DNA of 64,000 nt from Actinoalloteichus caeruleus DSM 43889. Its GTDB lineage: Bacteria; Actinomycetota; Actinomycetes; Mycobacteriales; Pseudonocardiaceae. The translations under genes were made by a program, and so were the position numbers. Every line of letters begins with the position of its first letter. Positions within the stretch are counted from its first letter, which is position 1. The DNA is taken from NCBI RefSeq assembly GCF_000429185.2, contig NZ_AUBJ02000001.1:2046001-2110000 (forward strand), written 5' to 3'. This document shows positions 27,014 through 36,010 of the stretch, one piece after another. The notes below the pieces were generated by a model. That model saw only the letters and a list, made by a program, of their open reading frames with translations. It had not been told where the DNA came from and searched no databases.

Positions 27014-27818
27014 CTAGCCCTGAAGGCCCACGACGAGCAGGCCGGCGAGGTTGATGAGGTTGTGCAGCACGATCGCCGGCAGGAGGCTGCCGGTCCGCTC
27101 CCGCACCCAGACGAAGAAGATCCCGGCGACCAGGGTGCTGAGCACGTATCCGAGTTGGACGGTGAGGCCGTCGACCGGGTCCACGACGAGGCCGTGCCCG
27201 AGGGCGAACAGCAGGCTGGTGATGAGCATGGCCCAGGTGGCGCTGATGCCGGCGATCCGGCGGCGGGCGGGCAACGCCTGGAGCACCAGGGAGAACAGGA
27301 TCCCCCGGAAGAGGAACTCCTCCCACAGGCCGGGCATGACGGCGCTGTTGACGAAGGCCTCGGCGGTGGGTTCCGCGGACGGACCCATCCCGCCGACGGC
27401 GTACTGCACCACCAGGGCGCCGAGCGCGCCCCCGCGACCAGGGTCCACGACCCGGGTTTGGGCCGGGTCAGGCCCACCCCCTCCGGGGTGAGGCGGGGCC
27501 AGGCCAGGAGGAGACCGGCGGCGAAGGCCAGGGCCAGCAGTTGGCCCTGCCAGTTGCGGTCGAGGGACTCGAAGGGGCCGACGCGGGGCAGTGTCGTGAG
27601 GACGAGCACCGCGCCGTGCGCGCCGGCGACCGCCAGCAGGAGCCGTGCCGGGCTCGCGGGGTCCCGGTGGTCCTCGGGGCGGTCGGCCACCGGGGCGGGG
27701 CACCGGCGGGGACGACGGCCGCCCGCCGGAGGGTGAGCCAGACGCCGGGGCCGCAGAGCAGGGCCACGACGAGCAGGTGCAGTGCCCAGGTGAGCAGGGC
27801 GGCGGTCACGGTGGTCAA
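27014..27818 (-). pseudogene. CPBP intramembrane metalloprotease with frameshifts
   Basis: The reading begins at a TTG (27818) with MTTVTAALLTWALHLLVV. It changes frame near the G-runs 27692-27700 and again at the C-run 27429-27433. The final part has all CPBP/Abi motifs: EEFLFRGIL, FALGH and the HNLINL membrane motif. With one base restored at each run the protein would be about 268 residues with seven or eight helices. CPBP proteases (CAAX/RCE1-type) sit in the membrane and process or protect against peptides. Upstream is a TetR regulator on the same strand, overlapping or abutting it. Confidence 0.7.
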
Positions 27819-28449
27819 CGGGGGTCCTCGGTTCGGTGGCCGCCGGGGCGGGCGCGGTCGCGCGACGGAAGGTCTCGGCGAGTTCGGTGGCGTAGTGGGC
27901 CGGGTCGATGTCGGGTTCGCGGGCGAGGACGGCGGGGACGGCTTCGAGCGCGGCGAGCAGGGTGGCGGCCATCAGCGTCGGGGTGAAGGCCCCGTACTCG
28001 CCGGCGGCCTGGCCGTCGGCCAGTAGCCGCTCGAGGTCGGCGCGGCCCTGGTCGGGCCCGGCGTCGGCGGGTGCCATGCCGGCGGCCCGCAGCTCGGCGA
28101 GCGCGGTGAGGTCGCGGAGGTGGCCGGCGGCGTAGTGGACGTTGTGGGTGATCAGTGCGACCAGGGCCTCGGGGTAGGAGGCAGGGTTGGGCGTGGCGTC
28201 GCGGAGGCCGCGCCGCAGGTCGTCCACGACGCTGCTGGCCGCCTCGCGCATGAGGTCCGCGCGGTCGGCGAAGTGGTAGGAGATCAGCGAGGGGCTGATC
28301 GAGGCCCGGCGGGCGATGCGCGCGTAGGAGGCGCGGCCGTACCCGACCTCGCTGATGGTGTCGACGGCGGCGCGCACGATCTGTTCGCGGCGGGCCCGTT
28401 CGATGAACGACCTGCCCTGTTCGCTCGTCCCGTTTTTTGAATGCGCCAC
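27816..28449 (-). CDS. TetR family transcriptional regulator (3' end uncertain)
   Basis: The start at GTG 28449 follows an AATAAAC-like -10 with no ribosome site, so it may be leaderless. The N-terminal HTH is clear: ERARREQIVRAAVDTISEVG, then YARIARRASISPSLISYHFADRADLM. The C-terminal ligand domain follows (ALVALITHNVHYAAGHLRDLTALAELRAAG). As written, the frame runs on past the CPBP start. One more base in the G-run 27820-27824 would give a TGA overlapping the CPBP TTG, a typical coupled junction. Length would then be about 211 residues. Confidence 0.75.
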
Positions 28450-28768
28450 CAGTTTATTGTTCACCTGTTCAGGGCGTGGGTCAAGGCACGTCGCCCGCCC
28501 ACGGCCACCGGTCCCCGCCTCGCCCTCGGCCGGCGGCCCGACGTCCCCCGGGCCGGGGAGCACGCCGGGCCGGGTCACCTTCCTGACAGCGCCCAGGTCC
28601 GGTTGCTGACCGTCGACGCCCTGTTCCCGTGTCGTTCGGCGCGCGAAGCTTGTCCCTGTCACCGAGAGCGGAGACGGCCCCACCGGAAGAGGACGGGACC
28701 GCCGCGACGGGCCGGAACGCGAACCGGCGAGGTGACGGACCACCACGACGCGAAGGGAGGAGGGCGAC
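28450..28768. other. Gap between TetR and LanKC
   Basis: The first 40 bp are AT-rich and hold two direct TGAACA copies (minus strand, 8 bp apart), a candidate TetR site. No gene is seen in the rest; it must carry the lanKC promoter but no clear -35/-10 pair could be picked. Confidence 0.35.
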
Positions 28769-31396
28769 ATGCCAGCGGATCTGTCATTCACGTTCGCGAA
28801 CGACGATTTCTACGAGCCGCTTGCCGAGGCCCCGCCCGGCACCCGCTACACGCCCACCCGGATGCCCCCCGGCTGGGACCGTGCCGACCAGGACGTGTGG
28901 ACCCACTGGAGTCCGCCGCAGGCGCCGCCCCCGCCCGACCACGGTTGGAAGGTGCACGTCTCCAGCACCCCGGGCAACGCCCCGGCCGTCCTGGACGTCG
29001 TCGCTGCCGCCTGCGTGGACCTGGGTATCCCCTTCAAACACCTGGCCGGCCGCACCTACTTCCTGCTCCTGCACGGCAAGCACGCCTCCCGGCCGCAGAG
29101 CGGCAAGTTCTGCGCCCTCTACCCGGCCGACCCCCGCCAGGCCCACGAGGTCCTGCGTCGCCTGGAACACGACCTCGCCGGGGTGCCCGGCCCCTACGTG
29201 CTCACCGACCGCAGGTTCGGCTCCTCCCGGTGCGTCTCCTACCGCTACGGCGCCTTCCGCTCCCGTTACCGGCTGGAGGCCGACGGCACCCGCACCCCGG
29301 TGATGGCCGCCGCCGACGGGGACGAGATCCCCGACGACCGCCGCCCCGAGTTCCACCTCCCCGCCGGCGTCGCGGACCCCTTCGTCGAGGCCGAACCCGA
29401 CCTGTCCGACGGTCCGGTCGCCTTCCACGGCTACACCTTCGACGCCGTGCTCCAGCACAGCAACGCCGGCGGCGCCTACCGGGCCACCGACGCCACCGGC
29501 CGGCAGGTCTTCCTCAAGGAGGCCCGGTCCCACGTCGCCCACTCCGGCCGCGACGTCGACGCCCACGCCCGGCTCACCGCCGAGTACCTGGTGCTGCGGG
29601 CCCTGCACGCCAGGGCACCCGGACTGGCACCGGAACCCGTGGACCGGTTCGACCACTGGGAGCACGCCTACCTGGCGACCGAACTGGTCCCCGGCCGGCC
29701 CCTGAGCAGGTGGCTGATGGCGAACAACCCCGCCATCCGCGTCGACCAGCCCGCCGAGGCCTTCACCGACTACTACCGCAGGTGCGGGTTGATCCTGGAC
29801 CAGTTGCGCGACCAGCTCGACCGCCTCCACGAACTCGGCTACGTGTTCGTCGACGTCAGCCCGCGCAACGTGCTGGTCGACGACGAGGACCGCGTCCGGC
29901 TGGTCGACTTCGAGTCGACGCAGCGCCGGGACGCCACCATCCAGCCCCTGGCCACCCCCGGATTCGTCCCGCCGGAAGCCCTGAGCCCCGACGGCCGGGC
30001 CACGCTCGACCCGGTGCGCTACGACGACTACGGGTTGGCCGCGATCGCGCGGATGATGCTGGTCCCGACCATCCAGGTCGCCGAACGCAGCCCCTCGGCC
30101 GTGGACCACGTGACGGCCGCGCTGGAGGAACGCGCCCCGCTGCCGGCGACCCTCTGGGCGCGGGCGGACCGGTTCCGGGGCGTGCCCGCTCCGGGGCCGG
30201 CGCTGCCCTCCCCCGAGGCGGTGGCCGCCGAGCCCCACGAGTGGCTGAGCTGGCTACGGGACCACACCGCCAGCGCACTGCTCGCCCTCGCCGAACCCGA
30301 CCACCCGCGCCGGGTCTTCCCGACCATCCCCGACGGGCACCGGAGCAACACCCGGTGCGTGGCCTACGGCAGCGCCGGCGTCCTGCACGCCCTGCGGATG
30401 GCCGGACACCCGCCGGCGCCGGCGCTGGTCACCCGACTTCGCGACGAGTCGCTGGCCGGGTGGCGCGACATCCCCCCTGGCCTGTTGTTCGGCAGCGCCG
30501 GCATCGCCTGGGTGCTCGCCCAGGAGGGCGAGTGGGATGCCGCCGAACGCCTCCTCCGCCACGCCGGCCGGCACCCGCTGGTGACCCGCTCGGCCACCCT
30601 GGGCGGCGGATCCGCCGGCCTGGCACTGGCCGAACTGTCCCTGTACTGCCGCACGGGCGAGGAGTCGGCCCTGGACCGCGCCCGAGCCCTGCTGGAGACG
30701 CTGCCCACCGGCGAGGGCCTGACGCCCCTGCTGGGCGGCGACGACCGCTCCGGACTGGCCCAGGGCCGGCCCGGCGTGGCGTTGGCCCTGTACTACCTGG
30801 GTCGGCTGACCGGGGACGACGCGCCCCTGGAACGCGGGCTCGACCTGCTCCGCGCCGAACTCGTCCACGCCCAGCCGTGGGAGACCGGGGCGCTCGGGTT
30901 CCGGGTCTCGGCCAGGGACCGGCGCACCATGCCCTACCTGTACGCGGGCAGCGCCGGCTACGTCCACGTGCTCGCCCGGTACCTCGCCTGGCGGCCGGAC
31001 CCGCACCTGGCGGACGTGCTCGACCGGTGCGTGCGGGGCCTGCGCGTGCGGTTCACCATCGGCGGCGGGCTGTTCACCGGCCAGGCGGGGATGGGCTTCG
31101 TGCTCGGTGAGACGGCACGACTGCTGGGGGCCCCGGCGTCCACCGAGGACGCCGTTGCCTCCGGGCGGGCCCTGTTCCACCACGCCGTCCCCCACGCCAC
31201 GGGCGTGCGGTGGCCCGGCCTGCACGGCAACCGGTTGAGCGCCGAGCTGTGGAGCGGCGCGGCCGGTGTCCTGCTCGCCCTGCACCAGCTGGTCGACCCG
31301 GCGCCCGACCGCCTGTTCACCCTCGACCTGCCGGTGGCCGAACGGACCGGCCAGCCCGCCACGACCCGAACCGGGACGGCGCCGGCCCCGGTCTGA
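28769..31396 (+). CDS. lanKC: Class III lanthionine/labionin synthetase LanKC
   Basis: This 875-residue three-domain enzyme follows a GGGAGGAGG site. An N-terminal lyase region (to about residue 220) is followed by a Ser/Thr-kinase-like domain with the ATP Lys in VFLKEARSH (about residue 250), the catalytic loop VFVDVSPRNVLV (about 365) and the metal DFE (about 381). From about residue 525 comes a LanC-like domain whose helical repeats GSAGI, GRPGVALALYYLGR and GAAGVLLALH lack the Cys/Cys/His zinc ligands. That loss is normal for class III enzymes and separates them from class IV. It phosphorylates Ser/Thr in the precursor, eliminates phosphate and cyclises onto Cys. Three precursors follow directly. 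Confidence 0.93.
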   Translation: MPADLSFTFANDDFYEPLAEAPPGTRYTPTRMPPGWDRADQDVWTHWSPPQAPPPPDHGWKVHVSSTPGNAPAVLDVVAAACVDLGIPFKHLAGRTYFLLLHGKHASRPQSGKFCALYPADPRQAHEVLRRLEHDLAGVPGPYVLTDRRFGSSRCVSYRYGAFRSRYRLEADGTRTPVMAAADGDEIPDDRRPEFHLPAGVADPFVEAEPDLSDGPVAFHGYTFDAVLQHSNAGGAYRATDATGRQVFLKEARSHVAHSGRDVDAHARLTAEYLVLRALHARAPGLAPEPVDRFDHWEHAYLATELVPGRPLSRWLMANNPAIRVDQPAEAFTDYYRRCGLILDQLRDQLDRLHELGYVFVDVSPRNVLVDDEDRVRLVDFESTQRRDATIQPLATPGFVPPEALSPDGRATLDPVRYDDYGLAAIARMMLVPTIQVAERSPSAVDHVTAALEERAPLPATLWARADRFRGVPAPGPALPSPEAVAAEPHEWLSWLRDHTASALLALAEPDHPRRVFPTIPDGHRSNTRCVAYGSAGVLHALRMAGHPPAPALVTRLRDESLAGWRDIPPGLLFGSAGIAWVLAQEGEWDAAERLLRHAGRHPLVTRSATLGGGSAGLALAELSLYCRTGEESALDRARALLETLPTGEGLTPLLGGDDRSGLAQGRPGVALALYYLGRLTGDDAPLERGLDLLRAELVHAQPWETGALGFRVSARDRRTMPYLYAGSAGYVHVLARYLAWRPDPHLADVLDRCVRGLRVRFTIGGGLFTGQAGMGFVLGETARLLGAPASTEDAVASGRALFHHAVPHATGVRWPGLHGNRLSAELWSGAAGVLLALHQLVDPAPDRLFTLDLPVAERTGQPATTRTGTAPAPV

Positions 31397-31491
31397 CCGG
31401 CCCTGTCGGCCGTCGGACTCCGCGCCGCCCCGCCACCACCGACTTCCCTCCCACGACCGGTGGGAGGGGTGGAAGAAGAAGGAGAACCACC

Positions 31492-31608
31492 ATGAACGAC
31501 GCCCTGCGCCTCCAGGTCCAGCCCGACGCCGAGAACGACGTCGAGGACGACGCCCCCATCAGCACCACCAGCCTCGCCATCTGCGACATCGGGGAACAGA
31601 TCTCCTGA
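31492..31608 (+). CDS. Class III lanthipeptide precursor 1
   Basis: A 38-residue peptide behind AAGGAG. The leader starts MNDALRLQVQPDAENDVE (LRLQVQ is the counterpart of the helical ILELQ-type recognition motif) and runs to the acidic EDDAP. The core is ISTTSLAIC followed by DIGEQIS. S-T-T-S-L-A-I-C is exactly the S-x2-S-x3-C labionin pattern. It lies about 95 bp after lanKC. Cleavage after Pro22 would release a 16-residue product. Its sequence is identical to precursor 2 through residue 33. Confidence 0.9.
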   Translation: MNDALRLQVQPDAENDVEDDAPISTTSLAICDIGEQIS

Positions 31609-31754
31609 CCCCGAACCGGAACCGCGTCCGACCCGGTACCACGTCCGGACCCGCAACCGGCTCCAGACCGGGGAACGCGCAGCGCACCACCACTGATCCC
31701 GCGAACCCCAGCACCACGCCGCACCACACACACCACACACGAAGGAGAACCACC

Positions 31755-31868
31755 ATGAACGACGCCCTCCGTCTCCAGGTCCAGCCCGACGCCGAGAACG
31801 ACGTCGAGGACGACGCCCCCATCAGCACCACCAGCCTCGCCATCTGCGACATCAAGGAGATCTCCTGA
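31755..31868 (+). CDS. Class III lanthipeptide precursor 2
   Basis: A 37-residue near-duplicate of precursor 1, also behind AAGGAG. Leader and ring region (to CDI) are identical at protein level; only the tail differs (KEIS instead of GEQIS). The nucleotide differences are few and synonymous in the leader, indicating a recent tandem duplication. The ring motif is S-TT-S-LAI-C. Two hairpins follow the stop immediately. Confidence 0.9.
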   Translation: MNDALRLQVQPDAENDVEDDAPISTTSLAICDIKEIS

Positions 31869-31921
31869 CCGGAACCGGTTCCGGGCAGCGCCGCCACCGC
31901 ATGGCCCCGTGGTGGCGGCGC
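31869..31921 (+). terminator. Two hairpins after precursor 2 (partial terminator)
   Basis: A 16-bp perfect palindrome CCGGAACCGGTTCCGG (31869-31884) is followed by an 11-bp perfect stem GCGCCGCCACC (31888-31898 with 31911-31921, 12-nt loop). These could make precursor 1 and 2 transcripts end here or be stabilised, keeping precursors in excess over the downstream exporter and protease. Confidence 0.6.
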
Positions 31922-32156
31922 CCCGGCCCCGCCGGGGACGACCACGTCCGCCGGTCCCCCACGAACCAGCCGCCCGCGACGCGGGAGGCGAGATCCGCTG
32001 GCCGGTCGGGCACGGCGGCCCGGGCCGCCGTGCCTGGCGGCGGATCCGACCCGGGGTGCCGGGCCCAGCGCCGAGAGGCGGCCACGAACACCCGCCCCCG
32101 GCCCACCCCTCCCGTTCCCCTTCCCGTCCTTCCCCTTCCCGCGAGGAGTTCCCGCC

Positions 32157-32267
32157 ATGAGCGAAGCGCTCGCCCTGGCCGGCATGGAGTTCGGCGACGA
32201 CATCGACGACGACGCCCCGATCAGCGTGCTGTCGGTGTCCTACTGCGACGACGCCTTCTTCGGCTGA
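32157..32267 (+). CDS. Class III lanthipeptide precursor 3 (divergent)
   Basis: A 36-residue peptide behind GCGAGGAG. The leader begins MSEALALAGMEFGDD and ends IDDDAP, like the other two. The core is ISVLSVSYC followed by DDAFFG. S-V-L-S-V-S-Y-C keeps S-x2-S-x3-C, with an extra Ser in the ring and an aromatic tail. It is too short for routine gene calling but is supported by position, ribosome site and the shared DDAP-IS junction. Confidence 0.88.
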   Translation: MSEALALAGMEFGDDIDDDAPISVLSVSYCDDAFFG

Positions 32268-32298
32268 TCCCCGGCCGGACCCGACCCCAGGAGCCGCC

Positions 32299-32592
32299 AT
32301 GACCACGTCCCGTCCGGGCGTCCCGTCGCGGCCACGCCGCGACCACCTCCCGCAGCGGCGTGCCGCCGACATTCGCGGCCGCGACCACCACCGGGTCCCC
32401 GCCGGGGCCGGCCCCCGCGATGTGGCAGCCGGGCGAGCGGTCCGCCCCAGCCCGCCGCGTCACCGCCGGTGGCGGCCCTCCCCGTGCCCCACGGCCTCCC
32501 GGTTCGGCGACGCGCCCCCCACGACCGGATGCCGCTCCACCCGGCGCAGCGGCCCGCGCTGTCCCCGCACCGCGCGGGGGTGCCGGCGATGA
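32299..32592 (+). CDS. Small Arg/Pro-rich ORF with Cys-rich end, coupled to the MFS gene
   Basis: This 97-residue frame has an AGGAG site 5 bp before its ATG, more than 90% G/C at third codon positions, and a stop overlapping the MFS start (ATGA). The last 38 residues hold four Cys among Ser/Thr (PSPCPTASRF, TTGCRST, GPRCP, RGCRR). No family is recognised. It could be a further modified peptide, an accessory protein or a non-coding accident; the high Arg content is atypical of lanthipeptide leaders. Confidence 0.35.
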   Translation: MTTSRPGVPSRPRRDHLPQRRAADIRGRDHHRVPAGAGPRDVAAGRAVRPSPPRHRRWRPSPCPTASRFGDAPPTTGCRSTRRSGPRCPRTARGCRR

Positions 32593-33980
32593 CGGCCCGC
32601 ACCGTCGCCGACCGCGACTTCCGGTTGTTCCTGGTGGGTCAACTCGCCTCGGTGTTCGGCGGCACCCTGACCACGACCGCGATCTCGGTGATCGCGGTGA
32701 CCGGCCTCGGCGCCGGCCCTCGGGACGTCTCCCTGGTGGTGGCCGCCGGCATGCTGCCGGCGCTGCTGTTCGGACCGGTCTGCGGTGTCCTGCTCGACCG
32801 GGTCCGGCGCCCCAGGAGGGCGTTGATCGTCGCCGACCTGGGCGCGGCGGCGATGGTGGGGGCCTGCGCGGTCGCCGGTCTGACCGGGACGCTGAACCTC
32901 GGCTGGCTGGTGGCGCTCAACGTGGTGCTCGGCGTGGTCCACCTGACGGTGAACGGGCTCTACTTCTCCCATCTGCACTCGCTCGGGGTGTCGGACGTCG
33001 GTCGGGCCCGGGGCCGCCTCCAGTCCTCCGAGATGCTGGCCAGCTCCGTGGCGGGTTCCCTCGCCGGCCCGGTGGCCGCCGGGCTCGGGGCGGCGGTGCT
33101 GTTCGTCGGGGACGCCCTCGCCTACCTGTTCAGCGCCTACTGCCTGGTCCGGTTGCGTTCCCCCGACCACCGACCACCGTCCGGCCAGGCCAGGAAGAAG
33201 TTGACGGAGGAACTGGCGGACGGGCTGCGGGCGCTGCGGGGCAACCGGCTGCTGCTCGGCTACGCGGGGTTCCTCGTGCTCAGCGGGGTCGCCGCCAGCG
33301 GCATCGCCACCCAACGGGCGGTGTTCCTGCTGGACACGGTCGCGCTGCCGGTCGCCCTGTACACGCTGCCCACCGTGCTCGCCACCCTCCTGGGCGCCGG
33401 TGGCGCACTGCTCGCCCCCCGGCTGCTCGCCCGGGGGCACACCCCGCGCCGGCTCCTGCTGGTGGGACTGTCCGCCGCGGCGGTCGCCGGCGCGGTGCTG
33501 CCGCTGGCCGGTGGCCCGCTGGGGTGGGTCGTGACGGTGTCGGCGTTGAGCATCGCGCTCCCCCTGTTCTTCGGGGGGCTCGCGAACATCGCGCTGGTGA
33601 CGGTGATCGCCGACGACGTGGGGGACTCCTACTTCGCCAGGATCACCACCCTGCTCGGCTCGGTGGGGACGCTGGCGAACACGGCTGGCGCGCTGCTGGG
33701 AGGGGTGTTGGGGGAGGCGCTGGGCACCCGGGGCGGGATCTGGACGTGCGTCGGGGTGAACCTGGTGGCCGTCGCGGTGCTGTTGGCGGTGGCCGGCCGG
33801 CGCCCCGCCCGCTCCGCCACCGACCCGGTCGCGGCGGACGCCGACCACGCGCGGGCGACCCCGGGACCCTCCCGGGAGGACACCACCGCCCCGCCCGGCG
33901 TCGGGCCCGACGTCGAGGCGCCCCGCTCGGACGCGGCGCAGCCACCGCCACGGACCCTCACGGGAGGGAGGACACGATGA
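32589..33980 (+). CDS. MFS transporter of the class III lanthipeptide locus
   Basis: A 463-residue protein with 12 hydrophobic segments, beginning near TVADRDFRLFLVGQLASVFGG and with the loop GVLLDRVRRPRRALI, typical of EntS/DHA3-type MFS exporters. The C-terminal 60 residues are a soluble Pro/Ala/Asp-rich tail. ATG 32589 is chosen as the first start before the first helix. It ends in an ATGA overlap with the prolyl oligopeptidase gene. The likely role is export of the mature lanthipeptides. Class III loci more often carry ABC exporters, so this is an odd choice. Confidence 0.85.
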   Translation: MTARTVADRDFRLFLVGQLASVFGGTLTTTAISVIAVTGLGAGPRDVSLVVAAGMLPALLFGPVCGVLLDRVRRPRRALIVADLGAAAMVGACAVAGLTGTLNLGWLVALNVVLGVVHLTVNGLYFSHLHSLGVSDVGRARGRLQSSEMLASSVAGSLAGPVAAGLGAAVLFVGDALAYLFSAYCLVRLRSPDHRPPSGQARKKLTEELADGLRALRGNRLLLGYAGFLVLSGVAASGIATQRAVFLLDTVALPVALYTLPTVLATLLGAGGALLAPRLLARGHTPRRLLLVGLSAAAVAGAVLPLAGGPLGWVVTVSALSIALPLFFGGLANIALVTVIADDVGDSYFARITTLLGSVGTLANTAGALLGGVLGEALGTRGGIWTCVGVNLVAVAVLLAVAGRRPARSATDPVAADADHARATPGPSREDTTAPPGVGPDVEAPRSDAAQPPPRTLTGGRTR

Positions 33981-36010
33981 GCCCGGTCTACCCCGAGTGC
34001 CCCCGGACCGAGCGGATCGAGCTGGTGCACGGCCTGCGGGTCGACGATCCCTACCGGTGGTTGGAGGACCCGCTGTGCCCCGCGGCCCGCGACTGGGTCG
34101 CCGCCCAACAGGCGCTCGCCGAGGTCCACCTCAACGGCCTGCCCGGCCAGTCCGGTATCCGGCGGCTGCTGCGCGGCCTGGTCACCGGGCCGACGGCGTC
34201 CCCGGTGAAACCGGCCGGGGCCCGCCGGTTCCGGGTGGGGCGGTCCTCCGCGTTGCGGCGGTGGACCCTCCAGGTCGCCGACGAACCGGACGCGCCGTGG
34301 CGGGCGGTGGTGGACACCGCCCAGTTGGGCGGGGACGGGGTGACGGTGCGGCGTTGGCAGCCCTCCCCCGCCGGCCGCTACCTGGCCGTGCAGACCACGG
34401 TGGACGGCGCCGAGGACATCACCCCGCTGAACGTGGTCGACGTGGCGGCGCGGCGGGTGGTGGAGACCTCGCCGTTGACCCGCTACTCCTCGGTGTGCTG
34501 GCTGGCCGACGAACGGTCCTACTACTACGCCCGCCGACACCTGGACCGCCCGGGCAGCGGGGTCTACCTGCACCGGGTCGGGCACCCGTGGATCACCGAC
34601 CAGCTGGTGACCGGCGACGACGAGCCCGTCACCCGCTACCACCTGGCCCTGTGGCACGACCGGTGGCTGGTGGTGTGCCGCCGGCACGGCACCAGCCGGG
34701 ACACCACCCTGCTGGTCGCCGACCGGCACGCCGACGGCGAGGTCCGGGGGCTGGAGCTCACCGGCACCTCGGTGGGCGGGGTCCTGGTCGACCACGGAGG
34801 ACGGCTGTTCGCGGTGACCACCGAGGGCGCGCGTTTCGGCCGGCTCGTCGCGGCCGACCCCGACGCGGACGGCGCCTGGCGGTCCTGGCGCACCGTGCTG
34901 CCCGAGCAGCCACCGTCCGTGCTGACCTCGGTGAGCCTGGCCGGTGTCGAGGGCGCCGAACGCCTGGTGGCGTCGCGCACCCTCGACGGCTACAGCTCGC
35001 TGACCGTGCACGATGCCACCGACGGCCGGCTGTTGACCGACGTGCGGTTGCCCGGACCGGGCACCGTGTCGGCGGTCAACCCCACCGACCACCCGTTCGT
35101 CCTCGCCGTCAGCTACACCGACTGGGTGACACCGTTGTCGGTGTGGCGGGTCGACGTCCGCACCGGGGACATGACGCCGACCGAGGCGGTGACCCGCCGC
35201 GACGAGGTGGAGGTGCTGCGCACCAGCTACCCCTCCGACGACGGCACCGAGGTGCCGATGACGATCCTGGCGCTGCGCCAGCGCGGCGGCCGTCGGCCAC
35301 GGCCGACCGTGCTCACCTGCTACGGGGGCTTCGGGATCACCTTCCGCCCCGGGTTCCAACCCGACGCGCTCACCTGGGTGCTGGCCGGCGGGGTGATGGC
35401 CATCGCCGGGGTGCGTGGCGGCGGGGAACGCGGCCGCCAGTGGCACCTGGACGGCGCCGGACCGCACAAACCCAACGCGGTGCGCGACCTGCACGCGGCC
35501 GGCGACCACCTGGTGCGCCGCCGGTGGACGCGGCGGCCGCAGCTGGCGCTGCTGGGCGGCAGCAACGGCGGACTGGTGGTCACCGCGGCCACCGTGCAAC
35601 GGCCCAAGGCCTACGCGGCGGTGTCCAGCGCCGGCGCCCCCCTGGACATGGTCCGCTACGAACGGTGGGGGCTGGGCCGCGCGTGGCGCGCGGAGTACGG
35701 GGACGTCAGGGACCTCGCCGCGTTGGCGACCCTGCTCAGCTACTCGCCGTACCACAACGTGCGTCCCCAGCGCGGCAGGTTGCCGGCGATGCTGTTCACC
35801 ACCGGGGAGAACGACACCCGGGTGGACCCGGCGCACTCGCGGAAGATGGTGGCCGCGCTGCAACACCGCACGAGCGGCGGGCCCGTGCTGCTGCGGGTCA
35901 CCCCCGGCACCGGGCACGTCGGCGGGGGGCGCGAGTCGGAGGCCCTGGCCACGGCGATGCTGGCGTTCCTGGCCTGGCACACCGGGCTGAGGTTCGACGA
36001 CGACGGCTGA
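33977..36010 (+). CDS. Prolyl oligopeptidase (S9A), probable lanthipeptide leader protease
   Basis: A 677-residue S9A peptidase following GGGAGGGAGG, with a start in the MFS stop (ATGA). The N-terminal hallmark is VDDPYRWLEDP. A beta-propeller region spans about residues 60-420. The catalytic domain has Ser in GGSNGG (about 528), Asp in ENDTRVDP (about 614) and His in GTGHVGG (about 647). There is no signal peptide, so it is cytoplasmic. In the flavipeptin class III system a POP-type enzyme (FlaP) removes the leader C-terminal to Pro. All three precursors here have Pro immediately before the core, so the same role is a strong inference. Confidence 0.9.
   Translation: MSPVYPECPRTERIELVHGLRVDDPYRWLEDPLCPAARDWVAAQQALAEVHLNGLPGQSGIRRLLRGLVTGPTASPVKPAGARRFRVGRSSALRRWTLQVADEPDAPWRAVVDTAQLGGDGVTVRRWQPSPAGRYLAVQTTVDGAEDITPLNVVDVAARRVVETSPLTRYSSVCWLADERSYYYARRHLDRPGSGVYLHRVGHPWITDQLVTGDDEPVTRYHLALWHDRWLVVCRRHGTSRDTTLLVADRHADGEVRGLELTGTSVGGVLVDHGGRLFAVTTEGARFGRLVAADPDADGAWRSWRTVLPEQPPSVLTSVSLAGVEGAERLVASRTLDGYSSLTVHDATDGRLLTDVRLPGPGTVSAVNPTDHPFVLAVSYTDWVTPLSVWRVDVRTGDMTPTEAVTRRDEVEVLRTSYPSDDGTEVPMTILALRQRGGRRPRPTVLTCYGGFGITFRPGFQPDALTWVLAGGVMAIAGVRGGGERGRQWHLDGAGPHKPNAVRDLHAAGDHLVRRRWTRRPQLALLGGSNGGLVVTAATVQRPKAYAAVSSAGAPLDMVRYERWGLGRAWRAEYGDVRDLAALATLLSYSPYHNVRPQRGRLPAMLFTTGENDTRVDPAHSRKMVAALQHRTSGGPVLLRVTPGTGHVGGGRESEALATAMLAFLAWHTGLRFDDDG

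Noticed and set aside
26764-28791. Single large minus-strand frame spanning TetR, CPBP and MFS regions
   Set aside because: It strings together pieces of separate genes in changing frames; the TetR and CPBP parts are better explained by missing bases in G/C runs.
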